From: Caulobacter sp. FWC2
GTDB taxonomy: Bacteria > Pseudomonadota > Alphaproteobacteria > Caulobacterales > Caulobacteraceae
DNA length: 64,000 bases
NCBI RefSeq assembly: GCF_002742625.1
Contig: NZ_PEBF01000001.1
Coordinates: forward strand, 248,001-312,000
Direction: 5' to 3'
Both the position numbers and the translations under genes were made by a program. How positions within the stretch are numbered: the first letter of the stretch is position 1; the number at the start of each line of letters is the position of its first letter. The notes under the pieces were generated by a model, which was not told where the DNA came from, ran no database searches, and saw only the letters and a list, made by a program, of their open reading frames with translations. This document shows, piece by piece, positions 38,034-46,658 of the stretch.

Positions 38034-39254
38034 ATGACCCGTTTCCTCCTCGCCACGACCGCCGCCCTGGCCCTGGCCGCCGCCGCCGCGCCCATGACGG
38101 CCTGGGCCGCCGACCCGGCCGCCGCGCGCAAGCTGCACGAGAGCCTGCTGACCCTCGACACCCACCTGGACACCCCCGCCAACTTCGGTCGGCCCGGCTG
38201 GGACATTCTTGATCGCCATTCGGCCGACAAGGACGGCTCGCAGATCGACTATCCGCGCATGGTCGAGGGCGGACTGGACGGCGGCTTCTTCGCCATCTTC
38301 ACCAACCAGGGGCCGCGCACGCCCGAGGCCACGCGCGCCGCCCGCGACGCGGCGATCATTCGCGGCGTTGAGATCCGTGAGATGGTCGCCAAGCACGGCG
38401 ACAAGTTCGCCCTGGCCCTGAAGGCCGACGACGCCGAGCGCATCGCCGCCCAGGGCAAGCGGGTGGTCTTCGTCAGCGTCGAGAACAGCTATCCGATGGA
38501 TGGCGACGTCACCCTGCTGTCGACCTTCTATGCGCTGGGTGTCCGCATCTCTGGCCTGGCCCATTTCAAGAACAACGACATGGCTGACAGCTCGACGGAC
38601 ACGCCCGAGTGGCATGGCCTGTCGCCGCTGGGGAAATCGTTCGTCGCCGAGGCCAACCGCCTGGGCGTCGTGCTGGACGGCTCGCACTCGTCCGACGAGG
38701 TGCTGGACCAGCTGATCGCGCTGTCGAAGACGCCGGTGATCCTGACCCACTCGGGCTGCAAGGCGGTGTTCAACCATCCGCGCAATGTCGACGACGCCCG
38801 CATCAAGGCCCTGGCGGCCAGCGGCGGCGTCATCCAGGTCGACGCCTATTCCAGCTATCTGATCGAGACGCCCAAGAACGCCGAGCGCGACGCGGCTGTG
38901 GCGGCGCTGCGAGCCAAGGCGGGCGCGCGGGCCAAGATGACCGAGGCCGAGCGCGCGGGCTTCATGGCCGAGATGAAGGCGATCGACACCAAGTACCCGG
39001 TTCAGAAGGCGACCTTCGAGGACTTCATGAACCACCTGAACCACGCCCTGAAGGTGGCCGGTGTCGACCATGTCGGGATCGGCATCGACTTCGATGGCGG
39101 CGGCGGGGTGACGGGGCTGAACGACGCCTCGGACTACTGGAAGATCAGCGAGCGCCTGCTCGCCGAGGGCTACACCCGCGATGACCTAGCCAAGATCTGG
39201 GGCGGCAACGTGCTGCGCCTGCTGCGCGCGGCCGAGGCGGCCAAGGCGGCGTAG
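38034..39254 (+). CDS. Secreted membrane (renal-type) dipeptidase, M19
   Basis: 406 residues: signal peptide (AAAAAPMTAWA-A), then a metallo-dependent hydrolase barrel with the first zinc ligands in LDTHLDTP (HxD), the bridging Glu in SVENSYPMDGD, His in LDGSHSSDEV and LTHSGCKAV, and GIGIDFDGGGG near the C-terminus. M19 enzymes cleave dipeptides, including Cys-Gly and L-D dipeptides. Export suggests periplasmic action on imported peptides. Probably cotranscribed with the receptor. No natural substrate can be read from the sequence. Confidence 0.93.
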   Translation: MTRFLLATTAALALAAAAAPMTAWAADPAAARKLHESLLTLDTHLDTPANFGRPGWDILDRHSADKDGSQIDYPRMVEGGLDGGFFAIFTNQGPRTPEATRAARDAAIIRGVEIREMVAKHGDKFALALKADDAERIAAQGKRVVFVSVENSYPMDGDVTLLSTFYALGVRISGLAHFKNNDMADSSTDTPEWHGLSPLGKSFVAEANRLGVVLDGSHSSDEVLDQLIALSKTPVILTHSGCKAVFNHPRNVDDARIKALAASGGVIQVDAYSSYLIETPKNAERDAAVAALRAKAGARAKMTEAERAGFMAEMKAIDTKYPVQKATFEDFMNHLNHALKVAGVDHVGIGIDFDGGGGVTGLNDASDYWKISERLLAEGYTRDDLAKIWGGNVLRLLRAAEAAKAA

Positions 39255-39263
39255 GGGCCAACG

Positions 39264-39298
39264 AAAAGCGCCACCCCGGTTGCCCGGAGCGGCGCTGA
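39264..39298 (-). terminator. Terminator of the S41 protease gene
   Basis: AGCGCC (39267-39272) pairs with GGCGCT (39291-39296) with inner CCGG pairing, followed on the minus strand by TTTTCG. It may serve both convergent transcripts. Confidence 0.65.
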
Positions 39299-39322
39299 TC
39301 GGATCGAGGACGGCGGAAAGCC

Positions 39323-40714
39323 CTACTTGTTCTGGGTGACCGGCTTGCCGGACGCTGCGGCGGCCGCCTTGGCGGTGACCTCGGCGACCTTGGCCGCCGG
39401 CTTGGGCAGCTTGGGCGTATTGGCGACGCCGCCGGCGTTCAGCACGGCGATGGCGCGCTGCAGCTGGAAGTCGCCCTTCTTGTCGTCGAAGGCGGTCGGC
39501 GGGGCTTCGGCCGGGGTGTGGACCCCCACGCGGCTCTTGCCCTCGTCGGCGTTCAGCGCGTTCTTGAAGCTGGCCTCGCTGAACCAGACGCGGTTAGCGA
39601 TGTCCTGGGCCTGGTCGCGGGTCTGGGCGACCTCGAGGTCCGGGGCGATGCCGGTCTTCTGGATCGAGCGGCCCGACGGCGTGAAGTACTTGGCCGTGGT
39701 CAGCTTCAGGGCGCCGTCGGCCCCGCCACGCAGCGGGATCACCGTCTGCACCGAACCCTTGCCGAAGCTGGTCAGGCCGACCAGTTCGGCGCGGTGACGG
39801 TCCTGCAGGGCGCCAGCGACGATTTCGGCCGCCGAGGCCGAGCCCTGGTTGATCAGCACGACCATCTTCATGCCGTTCAGCAGGTCGCCGGGACGAGCGT
39901 TGTAGCGCTGGATGTTGCGCGGATCGCGGCCGCGCTGGCTGACCACCTCGCCGCCGTCCAGGAACACGTCGGCGACGCCGACCGCCTGGTCGAGCAGGCC
40001 GCCCGGATTGTTCCGGAGGTCGAGGATCAGGCCCTTCATCTTCGGGTTCTTGGCCTTCAGCTCGTTGATCGAGGCGACCAGGGCGTCGGTGGCCTTCTCG
40101 TTGAAGCCGGGCAGGCGGACATAGCCGTAGTCGCCTTCCATGCGGGCGATGGCGGCCTTGGGCTTGATCACTTCGCGGATCAGCTTGACGTCGAATGGAT
40201 CGGTCTTGTCGCGCGCGATGGTCAGGGTGACCGGCTCGCCGGCCGTGCCGCGCATCTGCTTGACCGCCTCGTTGACGGTCAGGCCCAGAACGCTCTGGCC
40301 ATTGACGGCGGTGATGTAGTCGCCCGCCTGGACGCCGGCGCGCGAGGCCGGGGTGCCGTCCATCGGCGAGATCACCTTCACGACGCCGTCTTCGCTGGTC
40401 ACTTCCAGGCCCAGCCCGCCGTATTCGCCGCGGGTGGTGTCCTGCATGTCCTCATAGGCGTCGGGCGCCAGGTAGCCCGAGTGCGGGTCGAGGCTGGTCA
40501 GCATGCCGTCCAGGGCCGCCTCGATCAGCTTCTTGTCGTCGACCTCGGTGACGTACTGGTCCTCGACCGTGCCCAGCACGTCGCCGAACAGCTCCAGCAT
40601 CTTGTAGGTCTTGGTCTTAGGCGCGTTGTTCGCCTGGGCGATGGGACTGACATAGGCCATGGCCCCCGCACCGAGGACGAAGGCGGAAACGCCGATGAGC
40701 AGGTACTTGCGCAT
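39323..40714 (-). CDS. ctpA: Carboxy-terminal processing protease, S41 family
   Basis: 463 residues: N-terminal signal/anchor (LLIGVSAFVLGAGAMAYV), PDZ domain (EYGGLGLEVTSEDGVVKVISPMDGTPASRAGVQAGDYI), protease core with Ser in NQGSASAAEIVAGAL and Lys in TSFGKGSVQTVIPL, then a disordered Ala/Lys C-terminus. A periplasmic serine-lysine protease that usually trims peptidoglycan hydrolases or lipoproteins. It follows an EnvC-like gene in the conserved envelope-maintenance gene order. Confidence 0.95.
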   Translation of the reverse strand: MRKYLLIGVSAFVLGAGAMAYVSPIAQANNAPKTKTYKMLELFGDVLGTVEDQYVTEVDDKKLIEAALDGMLTSLDPHSGYLAPDAYEDMQDTTRGEYGGLGLEVTSEDGVVKVISPMDGTPASRAGVQAGDYITAVNGQSVLGLTVNEAVKQMRGTAGEPVTLTIARDKTDPFDVKLIREVIKPKAAIARMEGDYGYVRLPGFNEKATDALVASINELKAKNPKMKGLILDLRNNPGGLLDQAVGVADVFLDGGEVVSQRGRDPRNIQRYNARPGDLLNGMKMVVLINQGSASAAEIVAGALQDRHRAELVGLTSFGKGSVQTVIPLRGGADGALKLTTAKYFTPSGRSIQKTGIAPDLEVAQTRDQAQDIANRVWFSEASFKNALNADEGKSRVGVHTPAEAPPTAFDDKKGDFQLQRAIAVLNAGGVANTPKLPKPAAKVAEVTAKAAAAASGKPVTQNK

Positions 40715-40827
40715 TAAGGCCCAGAAGGCTCCCTACGCGACGCGCGGCGCCGCAACCGAATTTAGCTCCACCCAACCCTGTCAGGGATCGGAGGTATAAT
40801 TACGGCCACCATTACTGAAAAAGCCGT

Positions 40828-41886
40828 CTACCGCGACTCCTGTTTGAGCCAGCGCTCCGGATCGGCCGGGGCGCCGTTCTCGCGGACCTCCAGATAGAGT
40901 TCCGGCTCCGAGGATACATGGTCCGGCATCTTCCCGATGGGGGCGCCCGCCGCGACAGATTGTCCTTGGCTGGCCGTGATCTGGTCCAGGCCCGCGACGA
41001 CCACGTGATAGGCGCCCTGGGTGCGCAGGATCAGCACCGCGCCCCAACCGTTCAGCGCGCCGGCATACTCGACGGTGCCGGCGGTCGGGGCGGCGATCGC
41101 CTGGCCCTTCTCGGTGCGCAGGGTCAGGCCGGGCGACTTGCCGCCGGCCGGCATCTCCTGGCCGAAGCGGCGGACGATCTCGCCGGCCGGGCGGCGCAGC
41201 ACCAGCGGACCCGAGGTCTCGACCTTGCCGAGGCCGTCGGTCAGGGCGCCCAGGGTGCGCAGCTCGTTCTGCTGGGTCAGGGCCTCTTGGGCGAAGGCGC
41301 GCTCCAGCTGGGTCTTCTCGATGATCAGCCGCTCGATCTCGCCCTTGCGGTCGGCGACCGCGCTCTCGGCGGTGAACAGTTCGGCCGAGGCGGCGGCGGC
41401 CTCGCGGCGCAGGGTCCCGACCGCGACGGCCTGGCGGCCATAGGCGTCGGCGCGATGCTGCAGTTCGGGGGTCATGGCCCGGATCAGGATGGCGGCCCGC
41501 ACCGCGTCGCGGGCGTCGGCCGGCGAGACCAGCAGGGCCGGCGGCGGGTCGCGGCGGAACAGTTGCAGGGCCGACAGCAGCAGGGACAGGCGCTGCCGGT
41601 TGCGGCCAAGGTCGGCCAGGATGGCGTTCTCGCGGGCGTTCAGGGTTTCCAGCCGGGCCCGCTTGGCGTCGACATCGCCGCCGGCGGCGATGCGTGCATG
41701 GTCCAGACGGTCCAACTCGGCGCGCAGATCCTGAATCTCGCGACGGGTGTCGATGGCGGTCTGGCGATCCCTGGCCCGCTGGTCTTCGACGACGCGATCC
41801 GCGCGCTGCCAGCCGACCACGGCCGTCGGAACGGCGAGGACCAGGGCGCAAACGGCGATGACGAGTCGCGAGCGGGACATCGCCAA
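40828..41886 (-). CDS. EnvC-like murein hydrolase activator with degenerate LytM domain
   Basis: 352 residues: N-terminal signal/anchor, long coiled coil (about 25-210, RREIQDLRAELDRLDHARI onward), C-terminal LytM/M23 fold (GQAIAAPTAGTVEYAGALNGWGAVLILRT ... GKMPDHVSSEPELYLEVREN). The zinc ligands of active M23 enzymes are missing: the HxH position reads YLE and the first His is replaced. It should therefore activate amidases rather than cut peptidoglycan itself, as E. coli EnvC does. It lies 10 bp downstream of rlmH. Confidence 0.9.
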   Translation of the reverse strand: MAMSRSRLVIAVCALVLAVPTAVVGWQRADRVVEDQRARDRQTAIDTRREIQDLRAELDRLDHARIAAGGDVDAKRARLETLNARENAILADLGRNRQRLSLLLSALQLFRRDPPPALLVSPADARDAVRAAILIRAMTPELQHRADAYGRQAVAVGTLRREAAAASAELFTAESAVADRKGEIERLIIEKTQLERAFAQEALTQQNELRTLGALTDGLGKVETSGPLVLRRPAGEIVRRFGQEMPAGGKSPGLTLRTEKGQAIAAPTAGTVEYAGALNGWGAVLILRTQGAYHVVVAGLDQITASQGQSVAAGAPIGKMPDHVSSEPELYLEVRENGAPADPERWLKQESR

Positions 41887-41896
41887 ACCTCTAGCC

Positions 41897-42361
41897 CTAA
41901 TCGCGGTGGTAGGGCGAGCCCGACAGGATGGTGGCGGCGCGATAGACCTGCTCGGCCAGCATGGCCCGGGCCAGGGCGTGCGGCCAGGTCTGGATGCCGA
42001 AAGCCATGGTCTCGTTGGCCGAGGACAGGATCGAGGCGTCCAGCCCGTCGGCCCCGCCGATCAGGAACACCACGCGACGGTTCCCATCGTCGCGCAGCCG
42101 GGCGAGGTGGTCGGAGAAGGCGCGGCTCTTCCAGGCCTTGCCGTGCTCATCGCACGCCACGACATAGGCGCCGTCCAGGTGCGGGCGCAGCACTTCGGCC
42201 TCGGCCGCCTTGCCGGGCTTGCGGGCCTCGACCTCGACGATCTCGACCGGGCCCAGCGCCAGGGCGCGGCCGGACGCGGTGGCGCGGGACGCATAGTCCA
42301 CGGCCAGCTGCGCCTCGACCATGCGGCCAAGCTTTCCGACGGTGAGGATGGTGATCTTCAT
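41897..42361 (-). CDS. rlmH: 23S rRNA (pseudouridine1915-N3)-methyltransferase
   Basis: 154 residues, SPOUT fold. MKITILTVGKL at the N-terminus, FLIGGADGLDASIL as the knot/SAM loop and the C-terminus RAATILSGSPYHRD are diagnostic. It methylates pseudouridine 1915 in helix 69 of 70S ribosomes. The start is fixed by an ATGA overlap with the stop of the upstream hydrolase gene, although an open frame continues further back. Confidence 0.96.
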   Translation of the reverse strand: MKITILTVGKLGRMVEAQLAVDYASRATASGRALALGPVEIVEVEARKPGKAAEAEVLRPHLDGAYVVACDEHGKAWKSRAFSDHLARLRDDGNRRVVFLIGGADGLDASILSSANETMAFGIQTWPHALARAMLAEQVYRAATILSGSPYHRD

Positions 42362-43770
42362 TTCACCGAGCATGTGCCACGGCCGGGCCGTTTCGTCGCC
42401 ACGAAAGCCCTGGTGGCTGTGACAAAGCAGTCCGGCGCGGTGAAGGCCAGGAAGTGCGGTCCGCCCTTGACGGTGGTCAACGCGATCGGTCCCGCCGCCT
42501 TCAGCGCCCCGACCTGGGCCGCGGCGCCGGCATAAGGCGTCTTCGGATCCATGTCGCCTTGCAGCACCAGGGTGGGCGGCAGCTTGGCGGGGCGCTTTCC
42601 GAACCAGGCGTCGCGCGGATAGGCGTCGGCCGCGCCGCCGACCAGCTGGCCGGGCAGGCTGCTGACGAACAGAAGGACCTTGGCCTCCGCCTCGACATCG
42701 GCCTTGGTCATGGCGGGGCGGGCGTTGTTTTCCGAGGCGCTGATCAGGGCCACCAGGGGAATCGACGGTGGCGACTGCGGGTAGGCTCCGAACGGTGCGC
42801 CGAAGGCTTCCAGGTCGGCCTCGGCCCTTTCCAGCGGCTTGGCGTCGCCGGCGCGCAAGGCGGCGATAAGATCGGGGATGCGGGCGCGCAGGGCCGGTGC
42901 GTCCAGCAGGGCGCCGAAGAACAGCTTGGGCTTGCCGCCAGGGACCAGGGCCGCCAGCTTCGGATCCTGCACGACCTGGCGGTAGGCCATCACCGCCGAG
43001 CCGCCGAGGCGGGCGCGGCAGGCGGCGTCGGCGTCGCACTGGGCCAGGACCTGACGGCCGACCCCATCAACGACGACCGAGCGGTGGCTAAGGTCGAGCG
43101 TCTTCGTGTCCTCCGGCGGGACCAGAGAGTCGAGGATCACGCCGTCCAGCCGCCTGGGCGGGGCGACCGCCAGGGTGCGCAGGACAAGCTGAGTGCCGTA
43201 CGAGACGCCGTAGAGCAGCGTCGGCTTGTCGTCGCCGTAGCGGGCCATCAGCGCCGAGAGGTCGCGCGCGGCGTTGGTGATGGTGAAGGCCTTGGCGCGC
43301 GGGGTGTTCAGCGTCGGCAGGCAAGTTGCCCATTCCGCGCCGCGCAGGGCGGCACCGCCTGGGCTGTCGGGGCTCTCCTCGGTCGGGCACAGGCGCGTGG
43401 AGAAGCCGGCGCCGCGATGGTCGGGGATGATCAGATCGTAGCCAGGCAGCGCCGCCCGGAAGGTCTTCAGCAGCGGATAGAAACTGGCGCCGGACTCCCC
43501 GGGGCCGCCCGCGATCAGCCAGGCCTGGCCGCGCGAGGGGCCTTCGGCGGGAAAGCGCCGCACGAACAGGCTGGCGCGACCCAGAGCCGGAAAGGCGGCG
43601 GCCAGCGGCGTCTCGAAGCGGGCGCACAGGCTGCCGGCCAGGTCGCCTCGGGCGTCGGTACAGGGCTGGAAGGCGTCAGGGGACGACGGATCGGCGGCGG
43701 CGAACGCCGAGGGCGCGCCGGCTAGCACGGCGAGCCCGAACGCGGCGGCCGCGAAAATCTTGGATGTCAT
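42358..43770 (-). CDS. Secreted alpha/beta hydrolase, tripeptidyl-aminopeptidase-like
   Basis: 470 residues from ATG 43770 (GGGGA upstream): signal peptide ending SAFA, oxyanion region LIAGGPGESG, DHRGAGFS, nucleophile GVSYGT, acid in QGDMDPKTP, His in GGPHFLAF, and a TAP-like C-terminal domain. This matches secreted S33 proline/tripeptidyl aminopeptidase-like hydrolases. Cys pairs suggest disulfides. It sits between rsfS and rlmH, which are normally adjacent, and its stop overlaps the rlmH start (ATGA). Confidence 0.9.
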   Translation of the reverse strand: MTSKIFAAAAFGLAVLAGAPSAFAAADPSSPDAFQPCTDARGDLAGSLCARFETPLAAAFPALGRASLFVRRFPAEGPSRGQAWLIAGGPGESGASFYPLLKTFRAALPGYDLIIPDHRGAGFSTRLCPTEESPDSPGGAALRGAEWATCLPTLNTPRAKAFTITNAARDLSALMARYGDDKPTLLYGVSYGTQLVLRTLAVAPPRRLDGVILDSLVPPEDTKTLDLSHRSVVVDGVGRQVLAQCDADAACRARLGGSAVMAYRQVVQDPKLAALVPGGKPKLFFGALLDAPALRARIPDLIAALRAGDAKPLERAEADLEAFGAPFGAYPQSPPSIPLVALISASENNARPAMTKADVEAEAKVLLFVSSLPGQLVGGAADAYPRDAWFGKRPAKLPPTLVLQGDMDPKTPYAGAAAQVGALKAAGPIALTTVKGGPHFLAFTAPDCFVTATRAFVATKRPGRGTCSVK

Positions 43771-43898
43771 GAAGTTCCCCACACAGACGCGCATCATCTA
43801 CGGCTGCACGCGCCGGCGCAGCTTAAGGTTTCGTCATGAGGGGATAGCGGTCGCCGCGACGGCCCCGCTGAATGGGGGACCGTCGCCGAGCCTTAAGA

Positions 43899-44369
43899 TC
43901 AGTTCGCCGCGGTGCGGTGCGGGGCGTCGACCGCCCAGATCTTCTCGATGTTGTAGAAGGTGCGCACTTCGGGGCGGAACAGGTGGACCACGACGTCGCC
44001 GGCGTCGATCAGCACCCAGTCGCAGTGCGGCAGGCCTTCGACCTTCGCCCTGCCGTAGCCGTTTTCCTTCAGCGCCCGCAGCAGGTGGTCGGCCAGCGCG
44101 CCGACGTGACGGTGCGAGCGGCCCGACGCCACGATCAGGCTGTCGGCGACCGAGCTCTTGTCCGCCAAGTCGATGTGGACGATGTCCTGGGCCTTGTCGT
44201 CATCCAGACGTTCCAGGATCAGGCGCTCCAGCGCCTTGAGGTCGAGGGGCAGATTCAGGCCCTGGGATTCAGTCGAGGACTCGGCGCCGGCCAGGCCTTC
44301 GTGCGCACTAAGCGCGGGGTCGCTACGCAGCGGATTGCTCCTTATGGGTTCGCTGTGGATATCTTCCAT
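43899..44369 (-). CDS. rsfS: Ribosome silencing factor RsfS
   Basis: 156 residues with a poorly conserved acidic N-terminus of about 40, then the RsfS/Iojap core: LILERLDDDKAQDIVHIDL, DSLIVASGRSHRHVGALADHLL, GLPHCDWVLIDAGDVVVHLF and EVRTFYNIEKIW. It binds ribosomal protein L14 (uL14) and blocks subunit joining when nutrients are low. It follows nadD by about 94 bp, the usual order. Confidence 0.95.
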   Translation of the reverse strand: MEDIHSEPIRSNPLRSDPALSAHEGLAGAESSTESQGLNLPLDLKALERLILERLDDDKAQDIVHIDLADKSSVADSLIVASGRSHRHVGALADHLLRALKENGYGRAKVEGLPHCDWVLIDAGDVVVHLFRPEVRTFYNIEKIWAVDAPHRTAAN

Positions 44370-44463
44370 AGCACGGAATTGAGCCGGAAGTGAGGGGGTG
44401 ATGGCCGAACGGCGATTCGCCAGCGGCCCTGAGGCGTTCGCGCAACGCCAGAAAGCTTGGCCC

Positions 44464-45114
44464 TCAGCCCTTTTGCCTCGCCCGCATGGCCGTCGACGAG
44501 GCGAAGTTCAGCGGTCCGGTCAGGTACACCCAGGCCGGCGACTTGGCGTCCGGCAGCTTGGCGGCGGCGCTTGCGGGCCAGCGGGCGAAGGCGAAGCGGC
44601 GGGCGGCCGGCGAGGTGCGGGCCTTCAGCGCGATCCACGGGCGGGAGATCACGGCGACCGGAACCTCGCGCATGATCTGGGTCCAGCCGCGCCAGCGATG
44701 GAAGGTGGCCAAGCTGTCGGCGCCCATCACCCAGACGAACTTCACCCCAGGATAGCGCGCCCGCAGCACTCTCAGGGTGTCGATCGTGTACTGCGAGCCA
44801 AGGCGCGTCTCGGCGTCGGAGACGATCATGCCCGAGCCGCGCGCCCAGCGGCGGGCATTGGCCATCCGTTCGGCGACGGGGCGGGTCTCGTGGGAGGACT
44901 TCAGCGGATTCTGCGGCGACACCAGCCAGATGACGCGGTCCAGCTCCAGGCGGCGCATGGCCGTCTCGGCCACGTGGGCATGGCCCTCGTGCGCCGGGTT
45001 GAAGCTGCCGCCGAACAGGCCGACGCGCATGCCCGGCTCCAGGTGGAAGCCAAGACGCTGAGCGTTGGGCCGGCCGGCCTCAGGGACGAGTCTGGCCGGT
45101 CCCGCGAACCACAT
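44464..45114 (-). CDS. nadD: Nicotinate-nucleotide adenylyltransferase
   Basis: 216 residues. The nucleotidyltransferase motif [14 protein letters not shown] and the C-terminal ISSTAMR-equivalent [12 protein letters not shown] identify NadD, which makes deamido-NAD from nicotinate mononucleotide and ATP. The start is uncertain: ATG 45114 overlaps proA by 35 bp, while ATG 45030, preceded by GGAG, would begin right at the motif. I report the longer form because alphaproteobacterial NadD proteins often have such an extension. Confidence 0.93.
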   Translation of the reverse strand: MWFAGPARLVPEAGRPNAQRLGFHLEPGMRVGLFGGSFNPAHEGHAHVAETAMRRLELDRVIWLVSPQNPLKSSHETRPVAERMANARRWARGSGMIVSDAETRLGSQYTIDTLRVLRARYPGVKFVWVMGADSLATFHRWRGWTQIMREVPVAVISRPWIALKARTSPAARRFAFARWPASAAAKLPDAKSPAWVYLTGPLNFASSTAMRARQKG

Positions 45115-46354
45115 ATTTGAACGTCGTCAGTTGCTCGGCCCCAACCGGGCCGCGGGCATGTAGCTTGTCGGTTGCGATGCCGATCTCGGCCCCGAAGCCG
45201 AACTCGCCGCCGTCGGCGAACTGGGTCGAGGCGTTGACCAGCACGATGGCGCTGTCGACCTCCGCCACGAAGGCGTCGGCGGCGCCGGCGTCCTCGGTGA
45301 CGATCGCGTCGGTGTGGCCCGAGCCGTAGGCCGCGATGTGCCTGGCCGCGCCGACCACGCCGTCGACCACGGCCACGGCCAGGATCGGGGCCAGGTACTC
45401 GGTGGTCCAGTCCTCGGCGGTCGCCTTCTTCATCGTCGGCTCGATGGCGCGCGCAGCCGTGTCACCACGGAGTTCGCAGCCGGCCCGGATCAGGGCGTCG
45501 GCGATCGGCGGCAGCAGGCGTTCGGCGGCGGCCTTGTCGACCAGCAGGGTCTCGGCCGAGCCGCAGACCGACACCCGCCGCAGCTTGGCGTTGACGACGA
45601 TGTCGACGGCCTTCTTCACGTCGGCGGCCGCGTGGACGAAGACGTGGTTCAGCCCTTCTAGGTGGCCCAGAACCGGGGCGCGGGCCTCGGCCTGGACGCG
45701 GGCGACGAGGCTCTTACCGCCGCGCGGAATGATCAGGTCGATGGCCTTGTCCAGGCCCGCGAGGATGGCGCCGACGGCGGCGCGGTCGGGGGTCCTGACG
45801 ATCTGGACGGCGGCTGCGGGAAGGCCAGCGGCCTTCAAACCGCGTTCTATCGAAGCGTGAAGCGCGAGGTTGGAGTGGATGCACTCCGACCCGCCGCGCA
45901 GGATCACCGCATTGCCCGAGCGCACGCACAGCGCCGCGGCGTCGGCGGTCACGTTCGGGCGGCTCTCATAGATCATGGCGATCACGCCGATCGGGGTGCG
46001 AACGCGGCTGATGTCCAGGCCGTTGGGCCGCGTCCAGCGCGAGGTGGCGACGCCGACCGGATCGGGGATGGCGGCCACCGCCTCGACCCCGGCGGCGACG
46101 TCTTCCAGCCGCGCTTCGTCGAGGGCCAGGCGGTCCAGCATCGGGCCGGAGACACCGTTGGCCTCGGCGCGGCCCAGGTCCTTGGCGTTGGCGGTCAGGA
46201 TGGCGACAGCGTCCTGCCGGATCGCGGCGGCCATGGCCTGGATGGCGGCCGTGCGCTGCTCTGGCGTGGCGAGGCGGAGCGCATGCGCGCCCTCGCGAGC
46301 CGTCCGGCCCATCCCCGCCATCGTCGCCTGCAAGCTGACGCCCGCGTCGTCCAT
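45080..46354 (-). CDS. proA: Gamma-glutamyl phosphate reductase
   Basis: 424 residues of the aldehyde dehydrogenase superfamily. Catalytic Cys in [15 protein letters not shown]; cofactor/substrate segments [36 protein letters not shown] and [19 protein letters not shown] are ProA-specific. It reduces glutamyl-5-phosphate in proline biosynthesis. Its usual partner proB is not next to it, so gene order is broken just upstream. GGACGGGGA is the ribosome site. Confidence 0.96.
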   Translation of the reverse strand: MDDAGVSLQATMAGMGRTAREGAHALRLATPEQRTAAIQAMAAAIRQDAVAILTANAKDLGRAEANGVSGPMLDRLALDEARLEDVAAGVEAVAAIPDPVGVATSRWTRPNGLDISRVRTPIGVIAMIYESRPNVTADAAALCVRSGNAVILRGGSECIHSNLALHASIERGLKAAGLPAAAVQIVRTPDRAAVGAILAGLDKAIDLIIPRGGKSLVARVQAEARAPVLGHLEGLNHVFVHAAADVKKAVDIVVNAKLRRVSVCGSAETLLVDKAAAERLLPPIADALIRAGCELRGDTAARAIEPTMKKATAEDWTTEYLAPILAVAVVDGVVGAARHIAAYGSGHTDAIVTEDAGAADAFVAEVDSAIVLVNASTQFADGGEFGFGAEIGIATDKLHARGPVGAEQLTTFKYVVRGTGQTRP

Positions 46355-46658
46355 CGTCCCCGTCCTAATCCTGGTAAGTTATGCTCAGGTTGAGGCTTAC
46401 CTAGGCGCTTTCAGGGGAGGATGAAACCGGCTTCGTCTGAAAACGGACGGAGTTTTGTTGGAGCGGCCTTGCTCAGGATTAGTCGCCGGCCATCCAGGCC
46501 GGTATGTCGCTGGCGGCGTGCAGCACACGCCAGACGTCCGCCATGGCGCGCGGAATGACGTCCTTGGACTTCAAGAGCGGTCGCGAACCCGCGTCCGAAG
46601 CGCGTCGAAGTAGCTCGCATCCGCCTGGGCGCCAGACGGCGCGGTCGCGTCTGGCGAC
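46355..46658 (-). other. Non-coding junction between proA and an aldo/keto reductase
   Basis: About 300 bp with no convincing gene. It has a GGTAAG/CTTACC inverted repeat (46374-46401) near the proA start. A minus-strand frame of about 60 codons without a start codon continues in phase after the aldo/keto reductase stop and encodes a peptide ending VWRVLHAASDIPAWMAGD. That peptide looks protein-like, so a gene relic is possible. Confidence 0.4.
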
